Below, piece after piece: positions 42,845 through 55,812 of a DNA stretch of 64,000 bases. Each line of letters begins with the position of its first letter. The stretch's first letter is position 1. The notes under the pieces are model-generated. The model did no database searches and was not told the origin of the DNA. It saw nothing but the letters and a program-made list of their open reading frames with translations. This DNA comes from Pseudoscleropodium purum. Taxonomy: Eukaryota > Streptophyta > Bryopsida > Hypnales > Brachytheciaceae. Both the position numbers and the translations under genes were made by a program. The stretch covers positions 1,612,001 to 1,676,000 of the forward strand of contig OZ017798.1 in NCBI GenBank assembly GCA_963969395.1. Reading direction: 5' to 3'.

Positions 42845-44910
42845 AAGTAAAGTCGCCTTCCCCTGTCCTTCATTCCTCTGGCCCCACTTTTCGCCTCCGT
42901 CTGGCTCGCATCATCATGAGTTGCGGGCTGCCCGTCGGTACTGGAAGCTGAGTACCGGGAGCTTGCTCCCATTCTGTTCCCCTCGTTCCCGTACGTTCCT
43001 TTACGTTCCCTTGTTTCTTTGGGGGGGGGAGTTGTTGCTTTGCCATAAATTTCTGTCCACTACCCTATCTTTTTAATTTAAACCTGGAAATGATGGAGTG
43101 GGTCATTATGATGATGAATGCTTTCAAAAATACACTCAGGACAATTGATATTTGTTGAGGTTTAGTTTTAGTTTATAGGTAGAATTTTTCCTCCTATTTT
43201 AAGGATTTTTGTCTTGTCTAAGTTACCAATTATCAATACATTCTTCCTAAAAAGAGAATTTCTCGTGCAAGAGGAAGACTAGAGTACAGACTATGAAGCA
43301 ATGTCATGAATTATAATTTTTTTAGGTGATGGAAACTACATGAGAATCATTGTGCAGGAGTCCCTTCAATATGGAGGAAAATTAACGATCAAATTAGTAG
43401 GTCATATCCCCCAAATAAGAATCCTAGTTATTGATCTAGTAGAGTAAGTGGCTATGAAATTAGAAGAATAGCAATGAAGTTTTAAAGTGTTATTATTTGG
43501 AGCATTATTACTTGGAAGTTAGTAGAATGAAAGAAGAGAAATAAAACTTGTGACATTAACTAAAGTTGCAAACAACGAGAGGAATCTTACTTACTTTTGT
43601 TGCAATGTAGTTACATTGTTATTTAAAGTTTAATGGGGTTTGGTTTTTATTGAAGTTTAATTGGCTAGTGTGAAAATTGTTTACCATGAAAATGACAAAG
43701 ATAATAGATTGGGTGTTACAAGTGCATGTTAATGAACCTAAAACATGCTCTAATTGCAATCATCTAATCCATTATTTATTTTGTTTAAGGATTTGGAAGG
43801 GAAGAGAGTGAATTTCAATACAACAATTTTGTATTATTAACTCCATCATATTTAAAACATTCAACTCCTATGTGTTTAATTATACTTCTAGATTGTAACT
43901 TAGACACCTTTTCAAAGAAGATCATATTCAATCTCCTTCTATCTTCTTCACAAGGTATTCCAACCTTCAAAATACACATTAAGATCAAACAATTTTTCTA
44001 ATTACAAATAAATAACGAGCAATTTTTCCATCAAATTTTGCAATTCTTGTTTTCTTCAACTTGCAATTGAATCTATATCCTAATAAACAAAAGACATATG
44101 CATATACAACTTCATACTACATACATCTAAATCTGTACATCTATACAATATATTAGGCTTTTATTTGCTATGGTGAGACCTCCAAAACCATGTGTCCCTT
44201 GGTCATGTTTTTGGGTATGGTGAGAAAGCCCTCATCAAGGAAGGGTGCACAACCTTTACTTCGTGGCATTCTGATGCATATAAAAAACAAAAAACAATGT
44301 ACCTTGTGCCATTGCCATAGTTAAAACAAAAGGTAAAAGTATTTAAAAAAAAATTTAATTGATAAATTTTTTGAAATTCAACAACTTTCACGTCATAGGT
44401 CAGAATGCCACGAAACAAAGCCTATACATCCTTATTCACCAAGGACTTTCCGACAATACCGAGAAAGCAACCTAGGGACACAAGATCCAGGAGATCTTAA
44501 CGTAACAAACAAAACAAAACAACTCGAGGTACGCATATTGCAATTTGAAGTTTCTATGAATTCTAAAAATCAGAAAGTTACTTTTATGTTTATTTTATTT
44601 TACTGTGGCAATGACTTGGTACACACTAGTTTTTCTATTTATGTATGTAGAGAGATGAATAATTGTAAATACATTCCTTTTGTATCATTCAGCCCTTATA
44701 TTATTCAGTACATGATTGAACTACCCTCCATACTGACAAGGGTATCATACATACTTTATAATGCTACCTTACTGTATGTGCCCTTTTGGGTTTTATTTTG
44801 ACAGGGGAAGGTTCCAAATCAGGAATGAATCAAGCGCATCATGTCCGTTCTCCAGCTTGTAGCTCATTTATTTCTTCTCCTTCCTCCTCCTTCCCTGCTA
44901 TGAATGATGT
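42845..44910. other. Intergenic, mostly AT-rich, no gene seen
   Basis: A short GC-balanced stretch to about 43020 is followed by AT-rich DNA. No open frame with splice support, and no terminal repeats that I could pair. Confidence 0.5.
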
Positions 44911-44920
44911 GTGAACTAGC

Positions 44921-45155
44921 GGCCAAGAGGATTGACCCTTCTATTGCCCCGTGTTTTACCCTTGTAGAAAACCCTGAAATTTTTTATTTGACACATATGA
45001 TAAAATTTGTAAATTCTGAATTCATATTTGCAATCAGAGACTCCATGATAGCTGGTGGATGTGATGATATACAAAATTTAAGCAACTCAAAATAGGGGGC
45101 CATTTTTGACATTTATCTTCTGGTGGGGCAATAGATGAGTCATTCCTCCCTGGCC
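44921..45155 (+). mobile_element. MULE-like element J4 with perfect 10-bp target duplication
   Basis: A 235-bp element begins GGCCAAGAGGATTGACCC and ends GTCATTCCTCCCTGGCC. GTGAACTAGC stands on both sides (44911-44920, 45156-45165), an exact 10-bp duplication. Duplications of 9-11 bp are characteristic of Mutator-like elements. Non-coding interior, shared with J1, J2, J5 and a fragment at about 48790-48965. Confidence 0.85.
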
Positions 45156-45165
45156 GTGAACTAGC

Positions 45166-46129
45166 TCCATGTTATTGCTATATCATTTAAGCTATGATAA
45201 GGTAAGTAACTCATACACTGCATTTATTTGCAACCAATTTCTAACACCAATCCCTACAAATGTTTGCCTAAAATGTATGGTTTTCTATTTTGGAGAATAG
45301 AAGGTCAATTTTGGGTATCTTCATTTGTAACAATCCCTACAAATGCTTGTTTGAAAAAATGTATAATTTTATTTTTATTTTTGGGAGTCGCAGGTCAATT
45401 TTGGATATCTCCCTGATTTGCACCAATTCCTACAAATGCTAGCCTAAAAATGTATAGTTTTTTATTTTTATATTTTAGAGTTGAAGGTCAACTTTGGATA
45501 TCTCCATTTTCAACGTTTTGAACATTCATATTTTATATATCCATTATTTGACAAACATCCTTTCATACGTTATGCATATTTTGTGTTTTTCATTGTTACT
45601 AATCGTCACAAACAACAACCGAGTTGATAGTTATTATTTTTGAACATCCAATATTTTTACTGAATCTTATTGGCAAGTACCAAAAGGCAATGATTCTCAA
45701 TGCACTTTTGGTATGCATTATATATGGACATTGTGTGAACAAGTCATAAATTTTCAAATGTATCATAACAAGTCAATTACTTCATCTTGAGCATCATATT
45801 TCCTACAAACAAGCCCTGAACAATCCACAATACAAGTAGAGGGTAGTACACAATGTTCAAAGTGTGGGATATAGGAATCAAGGCACATATTTAGGAAACC
45901 CACCACTTCAAGTTCATCCTCAATCTCCCAACTTTTGCATATACCATATCCAAACACCACCCTTTTGTTTCAGACCAACCACTTGAATTTAGTAAAATTT
46001 TGTCTCCATATGCTTCCAAAGATGAAAAATTCTCGAGGCTCGCAACAATAGTCGTGAAACAAATTTCACTCACTTCAAGATGATCCTACCATACCTTATC
46101 ACTAGGTGTGAGTACCCAAAACTCGAGAC
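45166..46129. repeat. Degenerate short tandem repeats and AT-rich DNA
   Basis: From about 45230 to 45510 a ~95-bp motif recurs three times (CCTACAAATGYT-GCCT-AAA-TGTATRGTTTT-TATTT...GGTCAATTTTGG). The copies are diverged. The rest is AT-rich with no gene. Confidence 0.5.
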
Positions 46130-47165
46130 TACCCTATCCTATCCTATTCCATCCTATCCTACAAGCTTACCTAGCTCTCACGATCTAACTGAGTAGCGAG
46201 TACCGATCTTTTGTGTCATCGATCCCTACCTAGGTTTCCGTGTCACTTTGGGGTCCCAAACTCCCAATGCAGGTGTCGATCGCACGCCTCCGCCTAGTTA
46301 GTTTGGACACAGATCGATGACGGATTCAGAGTGCAGCACCGGACCTGGCTTCCGGAAGATTCCCCAAGGAGCTCGATCATTCCTTCGTGTGAAGTGGGAA
46401 ATAAGTTAAGCATAAACCTGAATTCTAACTTACAGAAGATGGCGGGGATCGATCTCCGGGCCGTCGGGCCTGGCTTCAATTCTGGCTGGGCTAGCTGCAG
46501 TTGATAAGTCAGTCTGTCTCTGTCAGTCAGATTCAGTTCATGAGTTCGATCCTGGAGGTTGCGTCCGCCCCCATCGATTCAGGTTTTGTAATAAGAAGTA
46601 AGTTGTAAGCTTTATTTTGCTGCAGTCAGTGATATGATAAGTTAGGATAAGCGTTAACTTAAGCTTTAGCTAGTCGGTCAGTCCGGGACAGTTGCTGCGG
46701 CATGCGCGCATGCAGTGGGGTGCGGTACTGTACTGTACTTAAGTTACTTTCCTTGATGTTCGTCCGGGCCGTACGTCAGTCAGTCTCCTGCCATGTTCTG
46801 TTGTTCTGCGGGCCAGAATTTCTGTTTCCTTCCGTGACGAGTCGATCCATGCGTGCTGGATAAGTTTCCAACTAGCTTAGCTTTCCATTGTTTATGCTAA
46901 GTTACTGTAGTTGTTCTTCAATCTCCGTCCTCGTGAGGGGCGCTTCCGTCTCGGGAATCGATGCACGGGGAAGGACGCACGAATTGAAGAGTGGAAATAC
47001 CGGCACTGCCGCACTGCATGGGGACGGAGGGTCAAGCAGTGACGGAGTGCTGTTTTTTTATGCACGGCTTTCTTTTTCTTTTTCCAGACGGCTACAACCA
47101 AAAGACTCTGGTTAACGTGGGTGAGATGAGATAGGAGGCTCTGAAAGCAAGCATCTAAGGGTTGG
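46130..47165. other. GC-richer island of unknown nature in the gene desert
   Basis: Roughly 1 kb of visibly higher GC than its ~30% GC surroundings. It opens with a CCTATCCTAT-type simple repeat and contains many GTCAGTC-like short repeats. Open frames on both strands are under 95 codons and lack recognisable motifs. It could be a gene fragment, a non-coding transcript or an inserted foreign piece. I found no target duplication or splice-supported exon. Confidence 0.4.
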
Positions 47166-47426
47166 TGCACCTTTTTTTCATGTGGTTTCTTGGATGGGAT
47201 TATTTTTTAGATCATTTTTCAGACAAAGAGAATTAGATTATGATTGTAACACAAGTCATTTTGTATTTTTTGAAGTGTTTTCGAATCACTTATGAATTTT
47301 TAAACAGAATGAGTCATAGGTTCCTAGTTATGATCCTAGGTCTTCCATAAGCCATTCACTTGTAACTTCTAAAGAGAAATGGAGAAAGCAAAGAGAATGA
47401 TTGGTTCTTGCAATAAATAGTTTTTT

Positions 47427-48370
47427 TTAACCCCTAAAAGACTGGGGCAACGTTTTTGGGTTGTATAAAAATTTTGGGGCAAGTCATTGTGACTAGAAAT
47501 TTCCATATTTTAGGCTGAAATTTTAATAGAAGGTGTGGATGAGGAATATCTTTCATATGCAACAAATTTCATGACATTTGGAAATAGGAGTCAAAAGTTA
47601 TAGCCTAATATTTTACTTTTCTTTTATCGTAACTGGGCAATCTGGGCAGATTAGAAAAAATCATTTTTTTCTGAAACCAAAATCTGAAATTGGTTTTCTA
47701 GACTTATATATACAAGGAAAGCTTAGCTTTGAATCATTCCATTTTGATCAAGGAGTCAAAAGTTATGAGGATTTTTTGTTTGGGGGCAGTTATGGATTTC
47801 CTACTCTAAAATAAACCTTGAAATCCTTTATCTTACCCAATTTTCAATATTTTTGAAAAAAAAAAAATTCTAGTATGTAAATTGTTTATTATAACATTTC
47901 AACCATTGGGATAGTCATTTTTCAATTCAATATTTTAATTCTTAATAATTTAGTATTTTGAATCATTGTCTACTACTACCTACTTACTATTTTTTTCCTA
48001 TATATTGTACAATTCGAAATGATCTTAAATTTTTCAAGCATGTGGAAAACTTGTCTAGGAAAAAGAATCTAAAGAAGCACCATCATTTTGGTCATTTTTT
48101 CATAGAAAAGTGAGCTTGCGAAGTACAGATGTCCAGCTCTTTGTAGGGCAAAAAAATGATTTTAGTGAATTTGAATGTTTATATCTTGCAATCCACATGG
48201 TGGAAATGTCTGAAATTTTTACCACATATTTTTGATACTACACAGTACGAGATCCTATGGTTATATATAGAAAAAAAAAATTATTTTTCAAAAATTTGCT
48301 ACTTGTACTAAAAATAGCAATTTTTGAGTTTTTTTTTGTGAAAACATAGTCATAGAACTTTGGGGGATAA
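47427..48370. mobile_element. TTAA-flanked element A2
   Basis: The left end is TTAACCCCTAAAAGACTGG and the right end decayed TTTGGGGGATAA, ~944 bp. The interior matches A3 and A4: TTGAATCATTCCATTTTGATC, CTACTCTAAAATAAACC, ACCATTGGGAT, TATATCTTGCAATCCAC and GATCCTATGGTTATAT. Non-coding. Confidence 0.7.
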
Positions 48371-48474
48371 TTGATCCATTCAATGATTATTGAAGGTCCA
48401 TTTAAAGACCACCTCATGTCCACTTTAGGCAAGTCCATATGGGCAATTCTAAATGCCTATTCGGTTTTAGAGCC

Positions 48475-48965
48475 TCCTACCTTACCCTATGTGGAGGTCA
48501 AATTTAGTTGAAATTAAGTCATTTTTGTTAAAAATAACCAGTGTCATCTTGTGAATGGTTTGAAGTGACATAAGCCCCTAATAAATTTGATGTGGAAACT
48601 CAATTTTGGCACTGAGGTATTGAATTAGGCCTTCACATACCATAGTGTGCACAAAAAATGACCAGTAACACATATGGTAGAATCACCTATTATCAACTAG
48701 GACTTCGTTAGTAACCAATAGGGGGTGTAAATTGCATGATGCTAAATCTGTTTTACAAAGTGGATCATTTAGGGTGAATTTACCCTCACGAAAAACACAA
48801 TAATGTTTTTATTTTCACACATAATAAAATTTGCAAATTTTGAATTCATATTTGCAATACGAAGCTCCAAATTAGCTAGGAGACTTAAAGAATGTTGAAT
48901 TTAACATAACACAAAATAGGGGACCTCTTTTACAAGTACTCTGCATTTACCCTACAAGGTCGACT
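48475..48965. repeat. Dispersed repeats: family F copy 2, then a J-family fragment
   Basis: 48475-48660 resembles 2830-3000. 48790-48965 carries the J interior (AAAATTTGCAAATTTTGAAT, TTCATATTTGCAAT). GGTAGGAGGCTCT, complementary at 48465-48478, matches the end of element H (54226-54573). Together this is a patchwork of element remnants. Confidence 0.5.
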
Positions 48966-49518
48966 TCGTGGGACAAGCTTAATGTCCTACGTGTGAATTT
49001 TGGCAAAGGTTGGGATTGATTTTTGTGATTAGTTTTTTCGGATGGTTATAATAAGGTTCAAAGTTTGATAGCTTAAAGGAATGTCAATAGCAAGACATGA
49101 TGAGATTGCTATGTATTACAAAAATTACAAGATGAGATACTGGATTTGGAACTAATTTCATGTCATGACATGTGTCTGGTTTTCAAATACATTTCCTAGT
49201 TGTGGTACCACAATGGGTACAGAAAGTGTCATGACACATGTTCTTGATTTTGGATGCTAAAATGAACAAGTAGTCTCTGATTGATGAGCAATAATGGGAA
49301 GACTCTAGACATTGGGTATAGGTTTAGACCAACTTTTGGCTTCCAAAACTCATAGTAATATCAATTCAAGGCATGAAATTATCAAAAATTTTGTAATCCC
49401 TCTGATTTCTATTTTTCTACAAGGTAGAAATATTACATTGCCTTCAATTGCTCCAAATCTTGCATAGAATTGCATAAGTAATTGACTATGGATGATTCTA
49501 CCATAGATATGTACAACC

Positions 49519-50444
49519 TTAGCCCTTAAAGGGCTAGCATGTAATTTTGGGCTACATAGCAATTTTGGGCAAATATGTGTGATTGGAAATTTCTATATTT
49601 TTGGCCCAAATATTAGTAGGAGGTGGGCTCGAGAAATATCTTTCTAATGCACAAAATTTCATGACATTTGGAAATACAAGTCAAAAGTTAGGACTTAAAA
49701 TGTCTTTTTTATAAATGAGCAATTTGGACAGATCTAAAAAATTTACATTTTACAAAAACAAAAATTTGAAATTGATTTTCTAGAGTTATATATACGTAGA
49801 AAGCTTTGAATCATTTCATTTTGATCAATGAATCAAAAATTACAAGAATTTTTTGTTTGCAGGCAATTATAGATTCACTACTCTAAAATAAACTTTTAAG
49901 TTCTTTATCTTACTCAATTTTCAGTATTTTTGGAAAAAATAAAATCATAGGTGATAGATTGTTTATTACAGCATTGCAACCATTGGTATTTTTCAATTCC
50001 ATAATTAAATTCTTAGTAATTTAGTATTTTGAATCATTCTCTACTTGTGTCTATGTATTATTTCTTTTCCTATATGTTGTACAATTCCAAATGATATATA
50101 AATTTTCAAACATCTGACCAACTTGTCTAGGAAAAAGAATCTAAAGGAGCACTGCCATTTTGGACATTTTTTTATTTATAGAAAAGTGACCTTGTAAATT
50201 GCACCTGCCCTATTTTTTATAAGGCCAAAAAAATGATTTTAGTAAATTTAAATCTTTATATCTTGCAATCCACTTGGTGGAAATTTTTGAAATTATTACA
50301 ACATGTTCTCAAGTGAGCATACTACAATATTCTATGGTTACATGTGTCAAAAAAAGTTTTTTTTCAAAAATTTGATACTTGTACTAAAAATGACAATTTT
50401 TGAGCATTTTTGATGAAAACATATTTTTAGAACTTTAGGGATAA
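49519..50444. mobile_element. TTAA-type element A3 (decayed ends)
   Basis: The left end is TTAGCCCTTAAAGGGCT and the right end CTTTAGGGATAA, ~926 bp. The interior is collinear with A2 and A4. The flanking TTAA is no longer intact on either side. Upstream, 49120-49500 is a diverged relative of the repeat at 14899-15450. Confidence 0.6.
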
Positions 50445-52925
50445 AATAAACACATCCAACTTATATTAATTGGGGCCAAAGTCATTTTTGAATGTTGCAA
50501 CATATTACCATATTATACTTTATTTTTTGAAATTATTTTAAATAATACTTGTGAAAAAGACTACTAATTTTATTTTATTTTGAAAAGAATCTCACTCCTT
50601 TCAAATCAATGAATGGTCCAAGTCACTCCTACGTAGACATGAGAAAGAAGTTAGAATTGTCTTGTCTTAAGAATTTTAAAACAAATTTTAATAAAAAATA
50701 ATATTGAACAGTTTAATTATTTATTGTTATAGTCAAACAACCAAGGTAACATAAAGTAACTTGTTAGATAATTTAGAAAATTTCATTAAATAAAAGTGTT
50801 ATAGTTTGTTACATTGAATGTAATTGTTGACATAAAAACATGAAGATGTTACATTGGATGCATAAAAAAAATCCATCAACTTAGATGCAAGAGTATCCAA
50901 TTAAACATGGGTTCTTTCTAATGTCTATTAGCTTACTATTATAAAAGATATTGTTGTTTCATGTTTTTTATTTGTTTACAAAGGTGTAGAATGAAATATT
51001 GTATTCTATATTCCAAAGAATATTATATATATATATACACACACACATATAAATAAATAAGATAGGGGCCTAACACTTTTAAAATAAAGTATTAAAATTA
51101 CTTATATTTTTATATAAATTGACAAAATTAGAAAAAGATCTATTATGATGATACTTAAAAAGAAAGATATAAGAGTTTTTTATTACTATATTTGCAGATA
51201 ACCACCTAAAGTTCAAGGGAGTATCCCCCAAAGTTTTTGAATATATTTGGATTACGTGAGTAGCTCTATAGTAATTATCAATGCATCAAATGGATTTTAT
51301 ATTCACTTAAGTTTTAGTAATATAGCTTCTTTGATGACTTTCAACTTTGAAATTTTATTACTAGTTGTATTTTGCTTCATGAATATTTGCCAAAATATGC
51401 AAAAGCTCTTTGTAGGATTTGTAATGCATTAGAAGACACTTAGGGCTTCAAGAAGTCTGTGAGTTCTTGGGCTGTGAAAATTGTCTCAACTACGTGAAAA
51501 CGTTACTAGCTGCGTAGTTTGATGTGGTTAAGACAATGCCATGTCATTTTCACTTTTTTTGTATTTTAGAAATTTTAATTTTATTTTATTTTTGAATAAA
51601 AAATTCTAATGAAACTGCCTTATTATATTGCCGTAGGAACAAGCCTAAAATAGCCCTCCACTGGCCTAAAATTTCATTTAATGTGGATGATTAATTTAAC
51701 TCCAAAGTACTTGAATTAAAAATAGAAAAAAAAAATTATTTTTAAAATCATAATAAACAATTGAAGCTCCTCCAAAAGATCTTTCTCTATATATCATTGA
51801 TTTACTCAGAGAGTTTTCTTCTTTTTTATATTGATATATTACATGATTTTTTTGGAAGATTATTATTAGAATGAAAGTGTCTTTTTTAAACATTTAGTAT
51901 GCACATATTAGATGATTGAGCATTTTGAGAGCTTCAACCAACCTTAGAGTTGAAGTTATTCAGTTTCTTCTTGAACACCATAGGTAAAAGAGAAGATTGA
52001 TACATCTTTATTGAATTATTATTTTTATTTTTTTGAAGAAAAGTTAATAAAATTTCTAGGATTTAGAGTATTCTACAAGATTATTTATTCTTTGTAACCA
52101 ACATGTTTTTCCAAAAAATATATCTAAAAAAATTAGCATGTGTTTTATAATTCTTTTCCATCCAATTGGCCTTTAGGTATGCTAATTGGTTACAAATAAC
52201 CTCAATGGAGTCCATTTATAGAGAAATGGTAGTCTCTCATTGGATGAGGAGAGTCATGTAGTCTTTCCATAACAAAGGGGGTGCTTTAGAATTATGTTGT
52301 CCTTCTTTTAAATCCTTCATTAAATATGGTTGACCAAAATCCAACCATTGATCCAACATTCTGGTCAAGTCTAGTAATATAAAAGCAGAGTCTTGTAATG
52401 AGAAATAATATCATTTGCTTCTCTTGTGGCTCAGCATATTATTTTTTATAATAGGGTTTGGATTTCACATTATCTTGTCCCTAAACTTAAGTCATTATGA
52501 AAATGGGCCTCTTAGAGATGTTTATAATTCAAAATAGAAAACCAATAATTAATACTTACTAAAATGTTTCTTTCTATAAGGACATTGTGGGCCTAAAAGG
52601 TATGATGGATGACTTTATTGTTAATTGTAGAAATAAAGAATGCACATATTGCAGAGTATTTTGGTAACTACCTTATTCACTAAGGCTCTACTTCTTTAGG
52701 GTTATTCTTTAATCCTTAAAAGATCGGCTTGTGATTGTGAAAATCATCCCTTGGGGGATTGTTTGAATCATTGACCAAAAAAATCCAAGATAATTCATCG
52801 GAAGTCAAACTACTGTGCAAGACCTTGGGCCCTTTTACAAAAATTCCAAGGATGAACATTTTCACTTATGTCCTACATTAGAATATTATTTATCATTTAT
52901 TGGCTAAAAACGATTGCGGCATTGT
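50445..52925. other. Very AT-rich intergenic DNA
   Basis: No gene seen. It contains a (TA)n(CA)n microsatellite near 51026-51050, and runs of A and T throughout. Confidence 0.55.
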
Positions 52926-53875
52926 TTAACCCCTAAATGCCCAAACTACGTTTTTTTGGCAACATAGAAATTTTTGGCAGCTCACCATGAATGGGGTTCT
53001 AATTTTTTTTCATTGAAATTTTAACACATGTGCCCAAGGAGTAGCTTTAAGGCCCAACAATTTTCATAACTTTTGACTACATGGTTAAGAGTTATTGTAT
53101 GATATATACTTTTCTAGGGTCAACAAGCAACTCGGGTAGAAAAAAAAAACTTCTTTAAAAATCATTTCCTTAAGAAATTAAAATTTGAAATTGATTCTCT
53201 AGATTTATGTATACTTGGAAAGATTTGAATCATTCCATTTTGATCAATGAGTCAAAAGTTATGAGGAGTTTTAGTTTGTGGGAGTTTGCGGGTCGTTATT
53301 GAATTTCTACTCTAAAATAAACTTTGAAATCCTCTATTTAACTCAATTTTCAATATTTTTGGAAAAATAAAAACATTGGGTGTAGATTGTTTATTACAAC
53401 ATTACAACCATTGGGATTGGCATTTTTCAACTCCATAAATAAATTGTTAACAATTTAGTATTTTGAATCATTCTCTACTCGTTTCTACTTACTATTTTTT
53501 TCCTATTTGTTGTATGATTTCAAATGATCTGAAAATTTTCAAGCATGTAGCAAACTTGATTTGAAAAATGAATTCTAAGAGTAACAACCATTTTGGACAT
53601 TTTTTCATACAAATAAGACCTTTTGAAGTGCAGCTGCCCAGATTTTTGCAGGGCCAAAAAAAAGAAAGTTGTCACGTCAAATGCTAATATCTTGCAATCT
53701 ACACAATAGAAGTTTCTGAAATTTTTTCCACATATTTTCAAACAAGTGTAATACAAGATCCTACAATTATATGTGTCTAAATTATTTTTTTCTCTAAAAC
53801 TTGGTACTTGTACTACAAAATGGCAGTTTTGGAGCGGTTTTGGTGAAAACATAGCCAAAATCATTTAGGGGTTAA
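52926..53875. mobile_element. TTAA-flanked element A4 (best preserved of its subfamily)
   Basis: TTAACCCCTAAATGCCC begins the element and ATTTAGGGGTTAA ends it, 950 bp. The interior is collinear with A2, A3 and the outer parts of A1. No transposase frame; the longest open stretch is a 114-codon minus-strand frame at 53520-53864 without motifs. Confidence 0.75.
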
Positions 53876-54225
53876 GGGTTAAATGACATTCACTTGCCTA
53901 CAGGGTAGTTCAAATGTAAATAAAAATCTCCATAAACATAAGATACTGACTTTGTTGCTAGCCCAAAGTTTGTATGGTTAGGACATGCAAAAGTGAATAA
54001 TAAATAGTGCTTTGACTTTGTAGTGTAAATGTGGTACTTAGCATGTCATATTCACTATTGGCATAGATCTAATAGGTCAAAATATTCCCCCTTGCAAAAA
54101 AAATACTAAAGCCATTTTTTGTCAAGAATTATTTCAAAACCGAGCATGAGGGACTTTGCCTATTATTTATGGGTTAATAATTTGTACTTCCTTGAGTATT
54201 GAATAATTTATGCCAAATCATAAGT

Positions 54226-54573
54226 ATGGTAGGAGGCTTTTTAGTTGCTCAAGTTCTACAATTACCCACCTCCTCAAATGTACACTATTTGTACACATGT
54301 TGCTTTTTTTTTTTTTTGTTGTACCAACAATTTACAAATAGTTTATATTTGAGGAGGTGGGTGATTATAGAGCCACCTACACCATTTCAACTTCAAAAAT
54401 TCATAACTGATTCTACAAAGCTCCAAAAAATATGAAACCAGTTGGATTAGATACCAATTCCATTTGCAATTCAAGGACCGTGTGCAATACTAAAAAAATA
54501 ATTTCAAGAAGTTTCACTTCCCCAAAATGCAGTTTCAGCTTCTAAAATGGGCACTTCATAGACCTCCTACCTC
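54226..54573. mobile_element. Inverted-repeat element H
   Basis: The outer ends GGTAGGAGGCTTTTTAG and (reverse strand) GGTAGGAGGTCTATG pair. An inner long palindrome pairs CCCACCTCCTCAAATGTACA (54274 on) with the matching TATATTTGAGGAGGTGGGTG (ending near 54363). A related end occurs at 48465-48478. Target duplication not found. Confidence 0.55.
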
Positions 54574-54610
54574 ATTGATAAGAAGCAGCAACAGGCACTT
54601 TATTCACGCC

Positions 54611-54835
54611 GGCCTTCTATTGCCCCACCAGAGGAAAAATGCCAAGATTGACCCCATATTTTGTGCCGCTTAAACTTTGAATTTCATTTTGTCCCACAGC
54701 TAGTTTGGAGTCTCTGATTCCAAAAATGAATTCAGAATTTGCAAATTTTATCATATGTGGCAAATATAAAATTTCAGTGTTTTCTACAAGGGTAAAACGC
54801 GGGCCAATAGAGGGGTCGATTGTCCCAGCAGCAAT
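54611..54835 (-). mobile_element. J-family element, inverted copy (J5)
   Basis: The reverse complement of J1/J4: TTCTATTGCCCCACCAGAGG at the left, GGGTAAAACGCGGG and CAATAGAGGGGTCGATTG at the right. Ends are degraded and no clear target duplication remains. Confidence 0.65.
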
Positions 54836-55812
54836 ATGTCTCTACTCCCCCGTTTTTGGACTTTTAGGGCAAACTTCTTTGCGAACATTGCTTATGCTGG
54901 ATCCCAGAACATGTAACTTACTATGGGACAAAATTACTGATTATTTAGAGCACTACAAAAAAACATAAAAAGGCATCCCAGGAACTGGAAGCCTTTTTTC
55001 CTTGGCTTGGGGGGATGGCAAGCATAAAGTAGCGGGATTGAAAAGCTGAATACCACCCTCTCATTGGTTGCTTTGAGTTTCAACATGCAGCAAATTGGGG
55101 AGCTTACATCCATTTGGGAGAAAAGGCCAAGGCATGGCATGGGGCACTCCCTCATGGAGACCATTTCCTTCCTACAAGCCGAAATTCATGGAACTATTCT
55201 CGACCATATTTGTGTCCATATTTGCATCCCATGTCCCCGACTCCCCGACTCCCTGTGCTCTTTACTGACAGCAGTAGCCAGGTTATTAGGGTAGTATGGT
55301 GCCAAAATCCTTAATTAACATTTAAAAAGACAAACAAAACTTAATTAATCTGGATTTAGGAGAAAGAAAAATAGTTTGGATGGTCTGAATTTTAGAATTG
55401 CTATGGCCTGTGGCTAATTAAAGATTTGGGGTATTAAAGATTTGTAAATATTAGAATGGAAACTTGAAATGCATCAAAAGTTATGAATCCTGTCTGCCAA
55501 TTTGTCTGGTTTAATTTCTTGGGGGTACCCAGTGGGAACATGAACCCTAAAAATGCATGTATGTAAGGGAACCCCCCAAAATATGTAGATGAGTACATTC
55601 ATCCCCGGAGTAATATTTTCTATTATTAGAGACTTTCATTATTGAACTATTAGTTCATATAAGAGGGATTTGGGAGAAGGGTATGGGAGATATCATTCCC
55701 TTTTGATCCATTTTAAAGAATTTTAAAGTAGCCAGTGTCAAAATGAGGGAAGATTACGGCAAAAATGTGCCAAAATTTTTTTGGTTGACTATTTGTATTT
55801 GTTCACAATGGA

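Noticed and set aside
46888..47170. Overlapping frames on both strands in the GC-rich island
   Set aside because: Both are short, mutually overlapping and without motifs. I list the island but not a gene.
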